A stretch of 64,000 bases of DNA from JAPLDB01 sp038230515 (GCA_038230515.1 JBBRND010000023.1:1-64000), one strand, 5' to 3'; shown: positions 25,848-34,794, counted from the first letter of the stretch. The notes: generated from the sequence alone by a model not told the origin. Numbers and translations: made by a program.

Positions 25848-26777
25848 TTATTTATTCATTCCGGTTTTTTTATCTGCGTTGGTTTTTAATCCAAAAATTT
25901 CAACATGGGCTTTTTCCTTTTGTTGGTTTGGGATGGTGTGATATACAAATGCAATTCGGGTAATATCTTTTTCGGCTCCCGGTATATCAATTATGCGGCT
26001 TTCTTCACCTTCTTTAAATGTAGATTTTACGGGAATGTCTTGTTTTGTTCCGTCTCCGTAGGTTAACATCATACTTTCAATAATGATTCCGGCTTCGGTA
26101 ACTTTGAATTTTAATTTGGCATAACGGTTGGCTCCCATTATTGCCAATTCATCTTTTTCATTTTTGAAACTTACGTTTGTTTCACCTATCTCATGCCATC
26201 CTGTTTTATCACTTAATTCAACTTCGGGTATCGGCATTGTGCTTTTGGGAGTGTTATTTGAAGCTTTCGGGGCTCTCTCTCTATCGTTTTTTGTTGCGAG
26301 GTCTCTGTCACGAGAAATTGTGCCCTCCTTCTCATGAGTGGTGTTAACGGTATTCTTGCTGCCCGATTTAAAACCATAAATAATAACGGTGGCTTTTTCA
26401 TCCTTTCTGTTAGGAAGCGTTTTATAAACCATCACTATTTTATCAATATTATTAGAACCACCCTTCAGACTAATTTCACGGCTTTCATGATCTTTTTCAA
26501 CCGGAGTGCGCACGGCAACTTCCTGCTTAGTTCCGTCTTCCATCCAGATTTCAAGGTCCTGAAGGTCTATGGGTGCATCGGCTACCTGAAATTTTATGGC
26601 AGAAAAACGGTCTTCTACTAAAACTTTTACTTCATGCCTTTCAGTCTTAAAATCAACGGTGGTTTCAGCAATTTTATGCCACCCCGCCTCTGTACTTAAC
26701 ATAACGGCCGGTTGCTGAGCCGAGAGAATGCTGACGCTGAGAGCGAGAGCGAATACTGTAAGAATTTTCTTTTTCAT
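25848..26777 (-). CDS. Exported protein with two DUF2541-like domains
   Basis: A 309-aa protein with a signal peptide ending at about residue 20 (VSILSAQ). Two similar domains lie at residues about 28-135 and 190-300, joined by a charged linker rich in Lys, Asp and Arg. Each has GWH.I.ET.V.FK.E..E, a central (M/Y)GDGTKQ(E/D).PV..... and ends (A/I).(V/A)FVY.T.PN.. .EKA.V.I(Y/F)G(L/F)K. This is the DUF2541 pattern of small exported beta-sandwich proteins; the function is unknown. The duplication within one chain is clear. Confidence 0.72.
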   Translation of the reverse strand: MKKKILTVFALALSVSILSAQQPAVMLSTEAGWHKIAETTVDFKTERHEVKVLVEDRFSAIKFQVADAPIDLQDLEIWMEDGTKQEVAVRTPVEKDHESREISLKGGSNNIDKIVMVYKTLPNRKDEKATVIIYGFKSGSKNTVNTTHEKEGTISRDRDLATKNDRERAPKASNNTPKSTMPIPEVELSDKTGWHEIGETNVSFKNEKDELAIMGANRYAKLKFKVTEAGIIIESMMLTYGDGTKQDIPVKSTFKEGEESRIIDIPGAEKDITRIAFVYHTIPNQQKEKAHVEIFGLKTNADKKTGMNK

Positions 26778-26887
26778 AGTATTTTTCTTTTTAAATGTGA
26801 GTTATTATTTTTTTTGTATCATTTAAATTGCTTAAAAATTTATGCCATCTTATCTAGATAAAGGATATTAATTAATTTGGAAAAAAT

Positions 26888-27133
26888 TCAACCTAATGAA
26901 CTACTAATAATGTGTTCATCAACTAAACTGCCGTAATAGCGGGGAGCTTCGCGGTCGAAATTTTCTTTTGCTTTTTGGTAGTCGTCTATTTTAGAGGCAG
27001 GGATAAAATAATATTCAATTTTTGCGAGCCGAATATTGTAACGGGGAATTATCATTCCTTCTTTTTGAGTTCCGCCTTCAAAAAAGAATACCGCAGGTTT
27101 GTAAACAATGTCGTAGATTTCTCTTGTACTCAT
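26888..27133 (-). CDS. Small unknown protein, 81 aa
   Basis: Begins MSTREIYDIVYKPAVFFFEG and continues with IPRYNIRLAKIEYYFIPA and DDYQKAKENFDREAPRYYG. I do not recognise a family. It has no signal peptide or membrane helix. The composition is protein-like (mixed charges, aromatic beta-like strands) and there is no competing frame, so I take it as real. Confidence 0.55.
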   Translation of the reverse strand: MSTREIYDIVYKPAVFFFEGGTQKEGMIIPRYNIRLAKIEYYFIPASKIDDYQKAKENFDREAPRYYGSLVDEHIISSSLG

Positions 27134-27230
27134 TTGAGGTTAGTTTTAAGGTTTATTTAAATTAGTGATTACGCATGTTAAAAAAGGATGCCAACATGTG
27201 GTCTCTTCTTAAACTTGTTCCGAAAAAGTA

Positions 27231-27275
27231 GGAATCGTACAGAAAAATTTTTCGGGTAACGGATAGTTTTATTTT
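27231..27275 (-). pseudogene. Fragment of a T9SS sorting-domain gene
   Basis: These 45 bp match 11771-11815, inside the sorting domain of the kelch gene, with only about four differences, and encode the same KIKLSVT.KIFLYDS segment on the minus strand. No open gene surrounds it. It is a remnant of a related T9SS gene or a conversion scrap. It lies in the 355-bp gap 27134-27488, next to repeat fragment P2. Confidence 0.55.
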
Positions 27276-27288
27276 CGTGATGTTGATT

Positions 27289-27384
27289 CGCAGCGCGGAG
27301 TATTTGCGCGCATGGTTGACCTGATGCTTGGTTCAATGTTAGCTGTGCCACGCATATTCCTTCAGACAACACCTGACAGCACGG
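27289..27384 (+). repeat. Solo module 1 of the repeat family (fragment P2)
   Basis: It starts with the variant left end CGCAGCGCGGAGTATTTGCG and contains GGTTGACCTGATGCTTGG, CATATTCCTTCAGACAACAC and ACCTGACAGCAC. Modules 2 and 3 are absent. Confidence 0.7.
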
Positions 27385-27488
27385 AAATCTTTTCTGAATT
27401 AAAAACAGAAGCCACACAAGAATAATTATTCCTGCCGCGAATAAAACAATTGTGGTGAACGTGCTTTTTTTATTCCTATCTTAACCGA

Positions 27489-27704
27489 ATGAATTTTGAG
27501 TGTAATGTTATCAGAGAAATGGGTTGCGGTGCAGCAAGGGTACACGAACAGGATTACGAGTGGAAAGTGTATTTAACCGACAAACAGAATGTGCGGGTGT
27601 TGTGTGTGCGTTATCCTGACGAAAGAATTTACGAAACCTATTATGATTCCAACATGGAAGAATTCAGGAAAGCCCTTGACAGGTTATTGCCCGACTTTTT
27701 TTGA
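27489..27704 (+). CDS. Small unknown protein, 71 aa
   Basis: Begins MNFECNVIREMGCGAARVHE and contains EWKVYLTDKQNVRVLCVRYP, YETYYDSNMEEFRKALDRLL. The pattern of alternating strands and a C-terminal helix looks like a small folded alpha/beta protein; I do not recognise it. It is isolated between repeat fragment P2 and repeat copy D. TATCTTAA lies 12 nt upstream as a weak -7 element. Confidence 0.45.
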   Translation: MNFECNVIREMGCGAARVHEQDYEWKVYLTDKQNVRVLCVRYPDERIYETYYDSNMEEFRKALDRLLPDFF

Positions 27705-27742
27705 TGTGTGTTTTTCGTGTTGCCAATTCTTAGCGCGGAGGA

Positions 27743-28200
27743 TTCAGGTGCAATCAGGTGTTGTGCGTTTGCTTGCGCGTATGGTTGACCTGATGCAGGG
27801 CAAGGTGTGATGTGACACGCACATTCCTTCACACAAAACCTGAGGGCACAAAATTGTAGTTCTTTTTGTTCGTTTCTTTTGCTTGTGCAAAAGAAAGAAC
27901 CAAAGAAAAGCACCCCACGAACGCCAACCCTAAATTTTGCTTTGCGCGCATTGCCCGCGTTGCCTTGCTGCAAAATTTACGGTTCGCTCCGTTCGTGGAC
28001 ACCTACCGCACAAGTAATTTCGTTTTCATATTGTTTGGTGCAGGCAGGTGTTCGTGTGGTGGAATTAAAAGCAGAGAGTTCTGCCATTTGTGCAAGGCAA
28101 AAACTCTCTATCTTTGCAAAAGATCAGACATTAGTTTGTGTTAGCGACTAACAAATGTCGGGTGAGCAGCGCACGAAACTAACGCACAACACCCGACAGC
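27743..28200 (+). repeat. Modular structured repeat, copy D
   Basis: A full-length copy starting at the common left end TTCAGGTG. It has all three modules, then TTTG (28087-28090) N18 TATCTTTG (28109-28116) and the stem TGTCGGGTG/CACCCGACA. The left arm of module 1 has CAATCAGG instead of CCGTCAGG. A scrap of a module 1 right end (ATACCTGACGCACAAA) follows at about 28206. Together they fill most of the 660 bp before the next gene. Confidence 0.87.
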
Positions 28201-28298
28201 AGGGAAATACCTGACGCACAAAAAATATTAATTTAGCCGTCAAAATAAGAATGATTAAAAGACTCACCGCAAAAGAATTTCGGGAACAATGCGGTTTG

Positions 28299-28365
28299 TA
28301 TCTTTGCTACCTCAGCTTTGATGATGGCGAATAATTAGAAAACGAAAACTCATGTTGAGCAACTA
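28299..28365 (+). promoter_or_regulatory. Upstream region of the first T9SS paralogue, duplicated at 29804
   Basis: TATCTTTG at 28299-28306 is a perfect -7 element, followed by a leader (ATGATGGCGAATAATTAG...) that recurs almost unchanged at 29804-29870 before the second paralogue. A 27-codon open frame (28251-28334) crosses it; only its last dozen codons are shared with the second copy, so a peptide gene is doubtful. Confidence 0.5.
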
Positions 28366-29790
28366 ATGTCCATTAAAAATATAATAGCTTCATCTGTTCT
28401 AGTTGTCCTCTCCTGCACATACACTCATGCACAAACATGGGGGGATGTTGGCGGAGGTGTGGAGTTTTGGAATGATACATTTTCCAAAGTGTTGACGATG
28501 GCTGAATATAATAATGAGCTTTACGTTTCCGGTAGGTTTGATACTGCAGGCACTACAGTTATTCATAATATTGCCCGCTGGAATGGATCCGTTTGGGATT
28601 CAGTCGGGTTTGGATTTGAAGCTCAGTCTTTCGACCTCTTCGAATCATTTTGTATCTATAATGGAGAGTTATATGGTGGTGGCAACTTCTTGGGTGTTTA
28701 TTCAGGGCTTCCTTGGCCGAATGTATTTATTCCGCATACTTTTAAGTTGGCAAGGTGGGATGGTTTGTCATGGAATTCACTCAGCAATGTAGATATTGGC
28801 TCAACTACGACTAATGTTTATGCGCTCTCGAATTATAATAATGAGCTTTATGTAGGTGGAGATTTTACAAATGTAGGAACCCTGGCGGTGAATCGAATCG
28901 CTAAATGGAATGGTAGTTCATGGAGCAATGTTGGTGGAGGTGTTACTGGCGCATTGGGAAGAGTATATAGTATGGCGCAATTTAATGGAAAACTTATTGT
29001 GGGTGGAAATTTTGTTGATGCAGGAGGCATTCAAACAAATTTCATTGCAGCGTGGAATGGAGCAAACTGGGATTCAGTAGGAGGTGGCTTAAACAGTGAA
29101 GTTACAACTATGGAAGTTGATACAAATGCAAATCTGCTTTATGTATCCGGCATATTTGATTATGCAGGAGATACTAATACATACGTGAGAGGGCTTGCCG
29201 TTTGGAATGGGCACAATTGGGCTGCCATAGACACTAATATAGGTGGAAATATTTACGCTATGCAAATGTATCATGGCAAACTGTATCTCGCTGGCTATTT
29301 TTCGTATGGAACAAATTGCACTACACCCCCTTTTTATAATTTTGCTTCGTGGGATGGAAATCAAATTAATATCATCCCTGGTCCTGAAACTGCCGTCTAT
29401 TCACTTTGCGTTTATCATGATTCATTATTTTTGGGGGGAGCTTTTGATTCTGTAAACAGCGTCCATGCTAGTTGCATAGCTTCTTATTACACTCCCAATA
29501 CAACACTAATTAATGAGAGCAATCGAAATCAGTTTTTCAACATTTATCCTAACCCTACTAAAAAGGAAATCATTATTGAGCTTGCAGCAATTTCAAAAGA
29601 TCAGGTTTCCGCAATCAGCATTTACGATATGCAAGGCAAACTTGAAAGAGAAATTGATATAAAGAAACTTTCACCTTCAGGAAGAAAGCTATCATTGAAT
29701 ATTGAGCCCCTGAAAACCGGCTCCTACATTGTTGAGCTTATCAACAGTAAAGGAGAGAAATACGCTTCGCAGAAGTTTGTGGTGGAGTAA
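28366..29790 (+). CDS. T9SS-secreted beta-propeller-like protein, paralogue 1
   Basis: A 474-aa exported protein. The signal peptide ends at about residue 22 (CTYTHAQ). The body is six to seven repeats of about 55 residues based on YNNELYVGG.F..AG...... I(A/V).WNG..W..VGGG, a propeller-like pattern seen in 'delta-60 repeat'-like secreted proteins. The C-terminal 85 residues are a type A sorting domain (FNIYPNPTKKEIIIELA to GSYIVELINSKGEKYASQKF). It is followed by a close paralogue 80 bp downstream. Confidence 0.82.
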   Translation: MSIKNIIASSVLVVLSCTYTHAQTWGDVGGGVEFWNDTFSKVLTMAEYNNELYVSGRFDTAGTTVIHNIARWNGSVWDSVGFGFEAQSFDLFESFCIYNGELYGGGNFLGVYSGLPWPNVFIPHTFKLARWDGLSWNSLSNVDIGSTTTNVYALSNYNNELYVGGDFTNVGTLAVNRIAKWNGSSWSNVGGGVTGALGRVYSMAQFNGKLIVGGNFVDAGGIQTNFIAAWNGANWDSVGGGLNSEVTTMEVDTNANLLYVSGIFDYAGDTNTYVRGLAVWNGHNWAAIDTNIGGNIYAMQMYHGKLYLAGYFSYGTNCTTPPFYNFASWDGNQINIIPGPETAVYSLCVYHDSLFLGGAFDSVNSVHASCIASYYTPNTTLINESNRNQFFNIYPNPTKKEIIIELAAISKDQVSAISIYDMQGKLEREIDIKKLSPSGRKLSLNIEPLKTGSYIVELINSKGEKYASQKFVVE

Positions 29791-29803
29791 CACCAACGGA
29801 TTG

Positions 29804-29870
29804 TATCTTTGCTATCTTAGCATTGATGATGGCGAATAATTAGAAAACGAAAACTCATGTTGAGCAACTA
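29804..29870 (+). promoter_or_regulatory. Duplicated upstream region of the second T9SS paralogue
   Basis: TATCTTTG at 29804-29811 plus a leader nearly identical to 28299-28365. The similarity continues into the first 70 bp of both coding regions, so promoter, leader and signal peptide were duplicated as one block. Confidence 0.5.
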
Positions 29871-31241
29871 ATGTCCATTAAAAATATAATAGCTTCGTCT
29901 GTTCTAGTTTTCCTCTTCTGCACATCCACCCATGCACAAGTATGGAGTAATGTTGACCTTGGGGTTTGTCAGACTGATACAAATTTCGCTACCGATGTAA
30001 AAAGTTTTTTTGTTTACGATAACAAGTTAATTGTATCAGGTGAGTTTGATAAAGCCGGAACCACACATGTGAACAATGTTGCATCCTGGAATGGCAGTCA
30101 ATGGGATTCACTCGGATTTGGATTGGGCACGGAATCAAGTGGTGTTTTTGCAAAAGATTTTTGCGAGTGGAATGGTGATCTTTATGCAGGAGGGTGGTTT
30201 CCGGGAGCAAATGCCGGACAGCCGTATCAATACATTCCGAATACAGAGTACCTTGCAAAATGGGACGGCACCTTATGGTCTGCGGTAAGCAACGTGTCGC
30301 TTAATTCCAGGGTACATACAGTTATTGTTTATAATAATGAGCTTTATGCAGCCGGTATTTTTACACAAGTTGGAAGCTTGCCGGTACACAGGATTGCAAA
30401 ATGGAATGGAACTAACTGGAATAATGTTGGCGGAGGTGTGATAGGTTTTGGCATCATTGATTGCATGGCTGTTTACAATGGAGAACTCTATGTAGGTGGA
30501 GATTTCGGTTATGCCGGAGGCATACCTGCGCAATTTATTGCACGGTGGAATGGCAGTGTATGGGATTCAGTTGGCAGTTCCCTTTCTGCACTCAATGCTC
30601 CTCCACGTTCATTTGTTGTTGATACCGTCAACAACGTTTTGCTTGTGGGTGGTCCATTTACAGGGGCTGGCGGACAACCCGCCTTTGGTGCAGCAAAGTG
30701 GGATGGTAGTAATTGGTCAGCACTTAGTAATGATACTATTATTGCAGATGATCTGGAGATTTATCACAACGAATTATACGCTGCGAGCCAAAATTTATAT
30801 AAATTGATTGGACAATCCTGGGTGCAGATCAGCACCATTCATGGGAGTATTTTTACGTTGAAAACCTATAATGATACTTTGTATGTCGGTGGTGCATTTG
30901 ATACATTAAATGGTAATCACATGAATTACATTTCAAGATATTACGCACCAAACACAACACTAATTAAGAAACAGGATAACAATGTTTTTTTCAACATTTA
31001 TCCTAACCCTACTAAAAAGGAAATCACTATTGAGCTTGCAGCAATTTCAAAAGATCAGGTTTCCGCCATCAGCATTTATGATATGCAAGGCAAACTTGAA
31101 AGAGAAATTGATATGAGCACACTTCTTTCTACAAATAAATTGGCGATGAACATTGAAACTCTAAAATCCGGAAGCTATATTGTTCAATTAAGAAATAAGG
31201 ACGGCAAGAAATCCTGCTCGCAGAAATTTACTGTAAACTAG
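29871..31241 (+). CDS. T9SS-secreted beta-propeller-like protein, paralogue 2
   Basis: A 456-aa homologue of the preceding gene. The signal peptide (MSIKNIIASSVLVFLFC) and the first half of the sorting domain (FNIYPNPTKKEI, ELAAISKDQVSAISIYDMQG) are almost identical to paralogue 1, while the propeller body has diverged and lacks part of one repeat unit. The last 40 residues differ again (STNKLAMNIETLKSGSYIVQ). Conserved ends with a variable centre suggest duplication followed by divergence, or recombination between paralogues. Repeat copy E follows within a few bases of the stop. Confidence 0.82.
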   Translation: MSIKNIIASSVLVFLFCTSTHAQVWSNVDLGVCQTDTNFATDVKSFFVYDNKLIVSGEFDKAGTTHVNNVASWNGSQWDSLGFGLGTESSGVFAKDFCEWNGDLYAGGWFPGANAGQPYQYIPNTEYLAKWDGTLWSAVSNVSLNSRVHTVIVYNNELYAAGIFTQVGSLPVHRIAKWNGTNWNNVGGGVIGFGIIDCMAVYNGELYVGGDFGYAGGIPAQFIARWNGSVWDSVGSSLSALNAPPRSFVVDTVNNVLLVGGPFTGAGGQPAFGAAKWDGSNWSALSNDTIIADDLEIYHNELYAASQNLYKLIGQSWVQISTIHGSIFTLKTYNDTLYVGGAFDTLNGNHMNYISRYYAPNTTLIKKQDNNVFFNIYPNPTKKEITIELAAISKDQVSAISIYDMQGKLEREIDMSTLLSTNKLAMNIETLKSGSYIVQLRNKDGKKSCSQKFTVN

Positions 31242-31244
31242 GAT

Positions 31245-31707
31245 TCAGGTGCCGTCAGGTGTTGTGCGTTTGCTTGCGCAGGGCTCACCTGATGCATGGT
31301 TCAACGTCATGTGTGCCCTGCACATTCCTTCACACAATACCTGAGGGCACAAAATTGTAGTTCTTTTTGTTCGTTTCTTTTGCTTGTGCAAAAGAAAGAA
31401 CCAAAGAAAAGCACCCCACGAACGCCAACCCTAAATTTTGCTTTGCGCGCATTGCCCGCGCTGCCTTGCTGCAAAATTTACGGTTCGCTCCGTTCGTGGA
31501 CACCTACCGCACAGGTAATTTCGTTTTCATATTGTTTGGTGCAGGCAGGTGTTCGTGTGGTGGAATTAAAAGCAGAGAGTTCTGCCATTTGTGCAAGGCA
31601 AAGATTCTGTAATCTTTGCAAAAGATCAGATATTAGTTTGTGTTAGCGACTAACAAATGTCGGGTGAGCAGCGCACGAAGCTAACGCACAACACCCGACA
31701 GCACTGA
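31245..31707 (+). repeat. Modular structured repeat, copy E
   Basis: A full-length copy that begins 4 bp after the stop of paralogue 2. All modules are present. Its promoter-like element is altered by one inserted base (TAATCTTTG at 31610-31618 instead of TATCTTTG). The terminal stem TGTCGGGTG/CACCCGACA is intact. The remaining 150 bp before the next gene hold TATCTTAG (31832-31839), a likely -7 element. Confidence 0.87.
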
Positions 31708-31861
31708 ATACACCCAGCAGGTGCTGCGCCCCCACGGGCGGTTGGTTTACGAAGTTCGGGAGATGGGGTGGGAGTAATGAGGTAATTTTAACAAATATTG
31801 GGATAACAATTATTAGGGAAATACTTTTTTCTATCTTAGCACCGTTATTAAGAATAGTCCA

Positions 31862-32044
31862 ATGCCAGATTTTAAATATTCATCTCAAATGAGAGCGGCT
31901 GGTATAGTAGGACCCTGCCCACCCACCCATTTGGTTGGTCTTAATTTACCTGCATTCAGATGGATTTTTGAAAAAGAGCATGAGGATAATTTTGTTCCGC
32001 AACACTTGCAGAAAATAGGCGTATTAATAGTAAAAGAGATCTGA
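31862..32044 (+). pseudogene. N-terminal part of a frameshifted small gene
   Basis: A 60-aa frame starting MPDFKYSSQMRAAGIVGPCP and ending at a TGA just after GVLIVKEI. The next frame over continues the same protein: removing two bases (TG at 32042-32043) gives KEIICDSFGLSMFPTLENAL with no interruption, and an intact product of about 142 aa ending at 32292. I do not recognise the family. The break may be a real mutation, a sequencing or assembly error, or a recoding site. Confidence 0.55.
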
Positions 32045-32067
32045 TATGTGACTCATTTGGACTATCC

Positions 32068-32292
32068 ATGTTTCCTACTTTGGAGAATGCCTTGGAAAGG
32101 TTCCGTGCTTTTCCGCAAAAAACACAACGGGACTTAGGATATAAGTTTGTTGCAGAGGGTACAATAAAAATAGCAGATGGTGTAATTACAAAGACAAATC
32201 CTGACAATTACAATCACTTTGACCTTCACGAATTTGAGGATACAGAACTTGAATCAAGATTTGATGTTGCCTCACCTTTAATGAAACCATGA
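32068..32292 (+). pseudogene. C-terminal part of the frameshifted small gene
   Basis: A 74-aa frame (MFPTLENALERFRAFPQ, YKFVAEGTIKIADGVITK, NHFDLHEFEDTELESRFDV) that continues the frame broken at about 32042. The frame is open from 31990, upstream of its first ATG, which supports the single-gene reading. Its stop overlaps the start of the next gene by 4 bp (ATGA), so translation of the two is coupled. Confidence 0.55.
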
Positions 32293-33680
32293 TAAAGTTA
32301 AAAGGTATCTCTTTACCGGAATTTCCATTCTTGAATCACAAGAAGGTTGCCGATATTTTTTATTATGAAGGACCAATTCTTTCGCATTTCAAGGGGGAGA
32401 ATGACTCAGATTTTTTTTATTATTGGATTGATAGGGATGAAAAATTAAATCGATGGTTAATTTTTCCTTTGGAAGAACATCGAATTATTGAATACTTAAA
32501 TGGATATGTTTCTTTGCGCGATCTAATTTATAACTTTAAGAACAACTTCATATTTACTGTAGATATTGATCGGGATTTGAATTATTCAAACGCAATAATG
32601 ATCAACCCATTTCAATTGCCGAGCAATTATTTACCAGAAGAAGAATCTTTTTATACTGCATCAGCAGTTCCTCAATATTATCAAAAAAGGTTTAAGCAAA
32701 TAAATTCTTTCAATTATGAGTCAATTTTGAAGGAACATGCGCTGTACGTAATGATAAAATCACGCAAAAAAGGCGAGAAATCATTGGTGGAAGCAGAGTA
32801 TGCGGCTGATGTTATTTATGACTTGGCGAAATCTTGTAAGGAGTATGCGTATTATGATTTTTATAATAATTTCAAAAGCAAATATCACAATCCTCAAAAT
32901 TTAGCAACCGCGGCATTAGATATGAAGAAACAAGTTTCTCCTTTAATTGTCGCGAACAGAATTTCCAGTTTTTGCCTCGGCATCTCTAACGATTTCATAC
33001 TTTCACAATCAGACCTCGAAATTCGCACGTGGGAGAAAAAATTTATTAAAAATTTTAGAGCAGATGTAATTGAGGTTGATTTTAGTTCAAAAGAAGATCA
33101 GGATCGGATAAAAAATAAATTTACAGTTGATCAACGAGTAAAAATATATGAGCCATATTTTAAAATTCTAAACAATGAAACGTATGGGTTGTGGATTACG
33201 GATAAGAATTTTGAATCTCCTATTAGCAGACCAAAAATTGCAGAGGAAAACAAAATGAAATTAATACTTCCTCCAGTACACAAGAAGACCTACTTAGAGG
33301 TATCAGAGGAAAAAGAAATTCATAATATTACTATAGAAGTTCCGAAGGGTCAAGATATTTCAAAACTATCTGGGAAAAAATTACTTGCAGTTACTTTATT
33401 TGACAAAATTATTGATGAGTTCGAGGGCGAACTTGTTGAGATTAACTATCAAGGACACAAAATATTATTCAAGGAGCCGACTAAATATAGCGTAACTCTT
33501 GAAGGAAATATTTACACGTTATATTTTGAACCTCTTGAAATTGCAGTATCGGGGAAAAATAAAGCCCAATATTTATCAAGATTTTACGAAAAACTAATTG
33601 ATGTTTTGGAAAATCCGCAAACACTGCCCGGGATTTACAAAACCCTTAAATCTCTCATAGAGAGTAGATCAAAGGATTGA
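32289..33680 (+). CDS. Unknown 463-aa protein coupled to the frameshifted gene
   Basis: A soluble protein with no signal peptide or membrane helix. The N-terminal part (DIFYYEGPILSHFKG, FFYYWIDRD, NRWLIFPLEEHRIIEYL, GYVSLRDLIYN) resembles the DUF6575 pattern as I remember it, a small domain of unknown function; this is a weak call. Residues about 130-270 are helix-rich, and the last 120 residues (HNITIEVPKGQDISKL, KILFKEPTKYSVTLEG) look beta-rich. The start overlaps the stop of the preceding gene (ATGA). With its partner it forms a two-gene accessory unit between repeats, a setting typical of mobile or defence functions, but no nuclease, ATPase or toxin motif is visible. Confidence 0.6.
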   Translation: MIKLKGISLPEFPFLNHKKVADIFYYEGPILSHFKGENDSDFFYYWIDRDEKLNRWLIFPLEEHRIIEYLNGYVSLRDLIYNFKNNFIFTVDIDRDLNYSNAIMINPFQLPSNYLPEEESFYTASAVPQYYQKRFKQINSFNYESILKEHALYVMIKSRKKGEKSLVEAEYAADVIYDLAKSCKEYAYYDFYNNFKSKYHNPQNLATAALDMKKQVSPLIVANRISSFCLGISNDFILSQSDLEIRTWEKKFIKNFRADVIEVDFSSKEDQDRIKNKFTVDQRVKIYEPYFKILNNETYGLWITDKNFESPISRPKIAEENKMKLILPPVHKKTYLEVSEEKEIHNITIEVPKGQDISKLSGKKLLAVTLFDKIIDEFEGELVEINYQGHKILFKEPTKYSVTLEGNIYTLYFEPLEIAVSGKNKAQYLSRFYEKLIDVLENPQTLPGIYKTLKSLIESRSKD

Positions 33681-33819
33681 TCAAAACTCCCCACTCGCAA
33701 AAAAATAAATACACCTGAGGGCACAAAAATTTCAAAAAAAAACTTTCCTCAATCCTTTTTCAATTCGTGCAACACCTACGGGAAAGTAGATTTTTTTTTC
33801 TTCTGTCAGAATAAAAATT

Positions 33820-34794
33820 TCAGCGCACTACCGAAAACTTGACGGTAGAAAATGAGGTGCCTTCTTTTATTTTCAGCAGGTATAATCCGGTGGGCAAATC
33901 TAGTACTGAAAAATATTTTCGGTTTTCGCCTTCGGTAATGGGCATGGTTTCATTTTTTAATTCGCGCCCGCAGAGGTCGTAAATGCTTGCGGAACTGCTT
34001 CCTGATTTTTCAGCCATAAAACTTACTGCAAGTTGTTGCGATGCAGGATTCGGAAAAACGAGCGCGCGCAATGGGTTTGAATTTAGTTCGTCAATGCCGG
34101 TAGAGGTAATAATGTCGGCTGCATAGCGCGGACTCATGGAATAAAATTCGGTGTAGGGTGCGGAGGTATCGTACTGCGACTCCATTCCTATAATGTCAAA
34201 GGGCGATGTGCCGGGTGATGGTACGTTGATGGCATTGGTGTATTTATTGATGTACAGTTTTACATTTTGCGTGGTGTGTACTGAAAATCCTGTGGCGCTG
34301 TTTGTCCATTCTGCTACGTTGCTTAATGTTAAACCATTTGCGCGCACCAGGTGCGATTCGTGGGCTTCATCAAGCACGGTTACTACTTCGGGAGCAAGCA
34401 AAGGTCCTGTTCCTACTCTATAAATAGTGTCTCCCACAGTTGCTACTGATGATTTTATTTCGAGCTGACCGCAATCGGCCACTCCGCCATACTGAGTTAA
34501 GGTGCCGATAACAACAACTGAATCGCCTTCGGTTACGGTGTAGCTCCAGCCATGTGATGAGTAAACGGATATTGCCCCGGTGCCGTCATTTATAAAAAAC
34601 AAAAGCTTGCCGGTTGCGGCTAGGCTGCTACCATAAACAATGCCGCCAAGCGTGTATCTTTTGTTTAATGAATCGGCCACACCGGTGGTGGAGTTTTGGT
34701 GATTGATTTGCGCAATGTTGTAAAATGGCGCTTGTGCAAACGTTGCAGAAATTAAACTGAATGCGAGTAGAAGAGAAGCGTAAATTTTTTTCAT
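33820..34794 (-). CDS. T9SS-secreted protein with an OB-fold-like domain
   Basis: A 324-aa exported protein. The signal peptide ends at about residue 20 (SATFAQ). Residues 25-130 (YTLGGIVYGSSLAATGKLLF, GDSVVVIGTLTQYGGV) look like the OB-fold nucleic-acid-binding-like domain seen in secreted nucleases and choice-type surface proteins of Bacteroidota. A middle region follows, and then a type A sorting domain in the last 80 residues (VFPNPASQQLAVSFMAE to GLYLLKIKEGTSFSTVKF). No catalytic nuclease domain is present, so binding rather than cleavage is likely. A module 1 scrap (ACACCTGAGGGCACAAAAA) lies downstream at 33712. Confidence 0.72.
   Translation of the reverse strand: MKKIYASLLLAFSLISATFAQAPFYNIAQINHQNSTTGVADSLNKRYTLGGIVYGSSLAATGKLLFFINDGTGAISVYSSHGWSYTVTEGDSVVVIGTLTQYGGVADCGQLEIKSSVATVGDTIYRVGTGPLLAPEVVTVLDEAHESHLVRANGLTLSNVAEWTNSATGFSVHTTQNVKLYINKYTNAINVPSPGTSPFDIIGMESQYDTSAPYTEFYSMSPRYAADIITSTGIDELNSNPLRALVFPNPASQQLAVSFMAEKSGSSSASIYDLCGRELKNETMPITEGENRKYFSVLDLPTGLYLLKIKEGTSFSTVKFSVVR

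Noticed and set aside
17598..31707. Repeats as integron attC sites with gene cassettes
   Set aside because: The layout of same-orientation repeats between gene sets recalls an integron, but the repeats lack the RYYYAAC/GTTRRRY core pair, cassette genes point both ways, spacing is 1.5-4 kb with several genes, and no integrase is seen.
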